Shown: piece after piece, positions 62,570-64,000 of the stretch | How positions within the stretch are numbered: the first letter of the stretch is position 1 | Layout of the letters: the number at the start of each line of letters is the position of its first letter | From: JBBROS01 sp965199595 | GTDB taxonomy: Bacteria > Pseudomonadota > Alphaproteobacteria > Acetobacterales > Acetobacteraceae | NCBI GenBank assembly: GCA_965199595.1 | Contig: OZ241182.1 | Location: 682,001 to 746,000 of the forward strand | DNA length: 64,000 nucleotides | Direction of reading: 5' to 3' | Translations under genes and position numbers: made by a program | The notes under the pieces: model-generated | Told to the model about the DNA's origin: nothing | Database searches by the model: none | Seen by the model: the letters and a program-made list of their open reading frames with translations, nothing else

Positions 62570-63244
62570 ATGCGCGCGCTGATCCTGCTGCTGCTGCTCT
62601 CGACGGTCCCGGCCCAGGCCCAGAGGCTGACGGTGGTGGAGCTGTTCACGTCGCAGGGCTGCTCGTCGTGTCCACCGGCCGATGCCTTGCTGGCGGAGTT
62701 GGCCGCAGCGGATGCGAAGCTGCTCCCACTGTCCCTGCACGTCACCTATTGGGACCGCGGTGGCTGGGTGGACCCGTTCTCCCTTGCGGCGGCGACAGAG
62801 CGCCAGCAGGATACCAAGCGGCGGTTGGACCTGGACTATATCTATACGCCGCAACTGGTCGTGGATGGCTGGCAGCAGGCCATCGGCTCGGATCGCGCCG
62901 CGGTTCGTCAAGCCCTGGCTGCCGCGGCCAAGGCTCCGGGCGTGCCGGTCTCCTTGACGATCGAGCCCAAGGCAAACGGCCTGCGCATCGGCGCGGGCAG
63001 CGGCTCCGGGCGCGGCACCTTGATCCTGGTCGGCTTCGACCGCGCGCATGCGACCGCCGTGGCGGCCGGAGAGAACGCTGGCCGGACGGTCAGCGGCGTG
63101 AACATCGTCCGCTCGATGCGGAGTCTCGGGCCATGGACCGGGGCGCCGGTCGATGTCGTGTCGGCGCGTCCGCTTGGCGAGCGAAGCGCCGTGCTGCTTC
63201 AGGCGGAGAACGGGCATATTCTCGGGGCGGTTGCCACCCCCTGA
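62570..63244 (+). CDS. DUF1223 family secreted thioredoxin-like protein
   Basis: 224 residues. The signal peptide is ALILLLLLSTVPAQAQ; the DUF1223 hallmark VVELFTSQGCSSCPPADALL with CSSCP comes directly after, then LSLHVTYWDRGGWVDPFSLA and YIYTPQLVVDGWQQAIGSDR. The CxxC suggests a thioredoxin-like fold with disulfide activity in the periplasm, but the family is uncharacterised. AGGAAAGG lies before the ATG. It follows the GNAT gene by 27 bp. Confidence 0.87.
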   Translation: MRALILLLLLSTVPAQAQRLTVVELFTSQGCSSCPPADALLAELAAADAKLLPLSLHVTYWDRGGWVDPFSLAAATERQQDTKRRLDLDYIYTPQLVVDGWQQAIGSDRAAVRQALAAAAKAPGVPVSLTIEPKANGLRIGAGSGSGRGTLILVGFDRAHATAVAAGENAGRTVSGVNIVRSMRSLGPWTGAPVDVVSARPLGERSAVLLQAENGHILGAVATP

Positions 63245-63249
63245 ACGGT

Positions 63250-63453
63250 TCAGCGCTGCTGTTGCAGCAGTTCCGCCAGCAGGTTGCCCTCAGCGAGCAT
63301 GTCGCCGCAGGGTGCCCAGGTTTCGTGGGTCCGCGGGTCGAAGATGCCGAGGATCATGCCCGCTTTGCAGATCGCACTTTGCTGGCCATCACGCGCGGTG
63401 TCGATGTACCCGACCATCTTGCCCCGGCGATTCGTGACCAGCTGTCGGCTCAT
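63250..63453 (-). CDS. Small protein with repeated G-x-x-G strand motif, unknown function
   Basis: 67 residues, MSRQLVTNRRGKMVGYIDTA, GQQSAICKAGMILGIFDPRT, then WAPCGDMLAEGNLLAELL. Three RGKMVG / AGMILG / CGDMLAEG strand-turn units followed by a GN.L..LL helix recur in many short proteins of Rhodospirillales as far as I recall. The function is unknown. It is convergent with the DUF1223 gene. Confidence 0.6.
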   Translation of the reverse strand: MSRQLVTNRRGKMVGYIDTARDGQQSAICKAGMILGIFDPRTHETWAPCGDMLAEGNLLAELLQQQR

Positions 63454-63599
63454 GCGACCCTCCCTTTGAGCAGCCCGCTGCTCGCACCGTTTTAATGCTG
63501 GTATAGCAGCGGTAATATGTCGTCAACCACTGTCATTGATATGTGCGAACTCGCGTATCGGAGTCAGGGTGTGACGAGGCTTGTGCCCTTCTGGGTGGG

Positions 63600-63815
63600 A
63601 GCTGTTGACCTGCCGAAGTCACGGTCCACGATGGACAGCCACGACCATGCGGTGCCGCACGGTGCCGGTGCAGAGGCTGCGTGATGCCGGCGTCCGCTGC
63701 TCGCTCCCCGCCAACAACGCGCTGAACCCGTTTGCGTCTTCGGCTAAGGTTCACTGGTGCGGACGGCAAACCTGGCGCAGCCGCTTTGCGGCTTGAGGGC
63801 CGGTTGCCAGAGCAT
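63600..63815 (+). pseudogene. Cytosine-deaminase-like amidohydrolase remnant
   Basis: Three frames in succession give DSHDHAVPHGAGAEA, then QRLRDAGVRCSLPANNALNP, then GSLVRTANLA. In cytosine-deaminase-like amidohydrolases I know a similar continuous stretch (RDHD...VPRG, RLR..GV.CSL.TNN.LNPF, F.....LVRMANL). Two frameshifts, a stop codon and loss of both ends show it is dead. The rest of 63454-63830 has nothing recognisable. Confidence 0.5.
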
Positions 63816-63829
63816 CCCGCGGCGGCACA

Positions 63830-64000
63830 CTAGATCCGCACGGACTGCACCGCCTCATCCAGTTCCTGGAAGCTGGGCATGTGCTGGTTCGGCGCCATCT
63901 TGCGGCCGGTCTCCACACTGATCTGCGGCGCGTTGCCGTGCAGGTGGCTCACCAGAACGGCGCGGATCACCTCGAAGTACTTGCTCTCCTCTTCCACCAC
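63830..64000 (-). CDS. C-terminal end of an unidentified protein (5' part outside window)
   Basis: An open frame enters from the right edge and stops at 63830-63832, leaving 56 residues: EEESKYFEVIRAVLVSHLHG, NAPQISVETGRKMAPNQHMP and SFQELDEAVQSVRI. Composition and codon use look like a genuine chromosomal gene. I do not recognise the family. Confidence 0.6.
   Translation of the reverse strand: MVEEESKYFEVIRAVLVSHLHGNAPQISVETGRKMAPNQHMPSFQELDEAVQSVRI

Noticed and set aside
63454..63540. tRNA-like or other small RNA in the AT-richer gap
   Set aside because: No cloverleaf or stable fold with conserved tRNA bases could be drawn by eye.

Overview
The window is a GC-rich piece of an alphaproteobacterial chromosome. 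Gene content and gene style (alphaproteobacterial ccm operon, PII/AmtB pair, an AtzG-like/amidase pair, UdgX plus radical SAM repair pair, type III PKS cassette) fit Acetobacteraceae or a close Rhodospirillales relative. That placement is an inference; no rRNA or other marker gene is present.

Layout. 1-4.2 kb is a pile of broken insertion sequences: IS256, IS66, IS5, a nearly complete but dead IS21, and IS481. 4.2-9.2 kb carries an ABC1/UbiB-type kinase, an M3 oligopeptidase and an acyl-CoA synthetase. 9.2-14.3 kb is a tightly overlapped cytochrome c maturation operon, ccmC-D-E-F-G-H-I, without ccmA or ccmB. 14.4-19.5 kb has YciI-like and EVE proteins, acetyl-CoA synthetase, a small secreted protein, a DUF1993 protein and argG. 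19.6-22.4 kb is one 927-residue repeat protein. 22.6-23.6 kb has two small stress/envelope proteins. 23.7-26.5 kb is a three-gene type III polyketide synthase cassette. 26.5-30.3 kb is a second IS and gene graveyard (IS3, HWE kinase, CBS and IS5 remnants) holding a CDF transporter and a DUF4396 membrane protein. 30.3-37.2 kb has MAPEG, DUF4130-UdgX and radical SAM repair genes, an S9 peptidase, an EamA transporter and a UbiH-type hydroxylase. 37.4-47.9 kb has glnK-amtB, gamma-glutamyltransferase, bactofilin, EI24, adenosine kinase, typA and an AmpG-like permease. 47.8-52.3 kb has a phoR-like kinase, a penicillin-binding-protein activator, rsmI and corA. 52.6-56.8 kb is trpB-trpA-accD-folC. 56.9-63.5 kb has a cupin, GNATs, an amidase with its small partner, mlaA, ettA and a DUF1223 protein. 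The right edge holds a deaminase-like remnant and the end of an unidentified minus-strand gene.

What ties it together. Most genes are ordinary chromosomal housekeeping in short operons joined by 1-4 nt start/stop overlaps. The two IS blocks mark recombination-prone spots. At the second one the base composition changes: from about 7 to 26 kb the plus strand is G-rich whichever strand is coding, and from about 30 to 37 kb it is C-rich whichever strand is coding. This looks like either a replication-terminus-type skew switch or an inversion boundary.

The most interesting items are this skew flip, the repeat protein with three ~121-residue super-repeats, the PKS-methyltransferase-flavoprotein cassette, two 24-bp palindromic in-frame insertions inside one istA, and a palindromic repeat that supplies the last codons of a gene. 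No tRNA, rRNA, CRISPR array or phage was seen.
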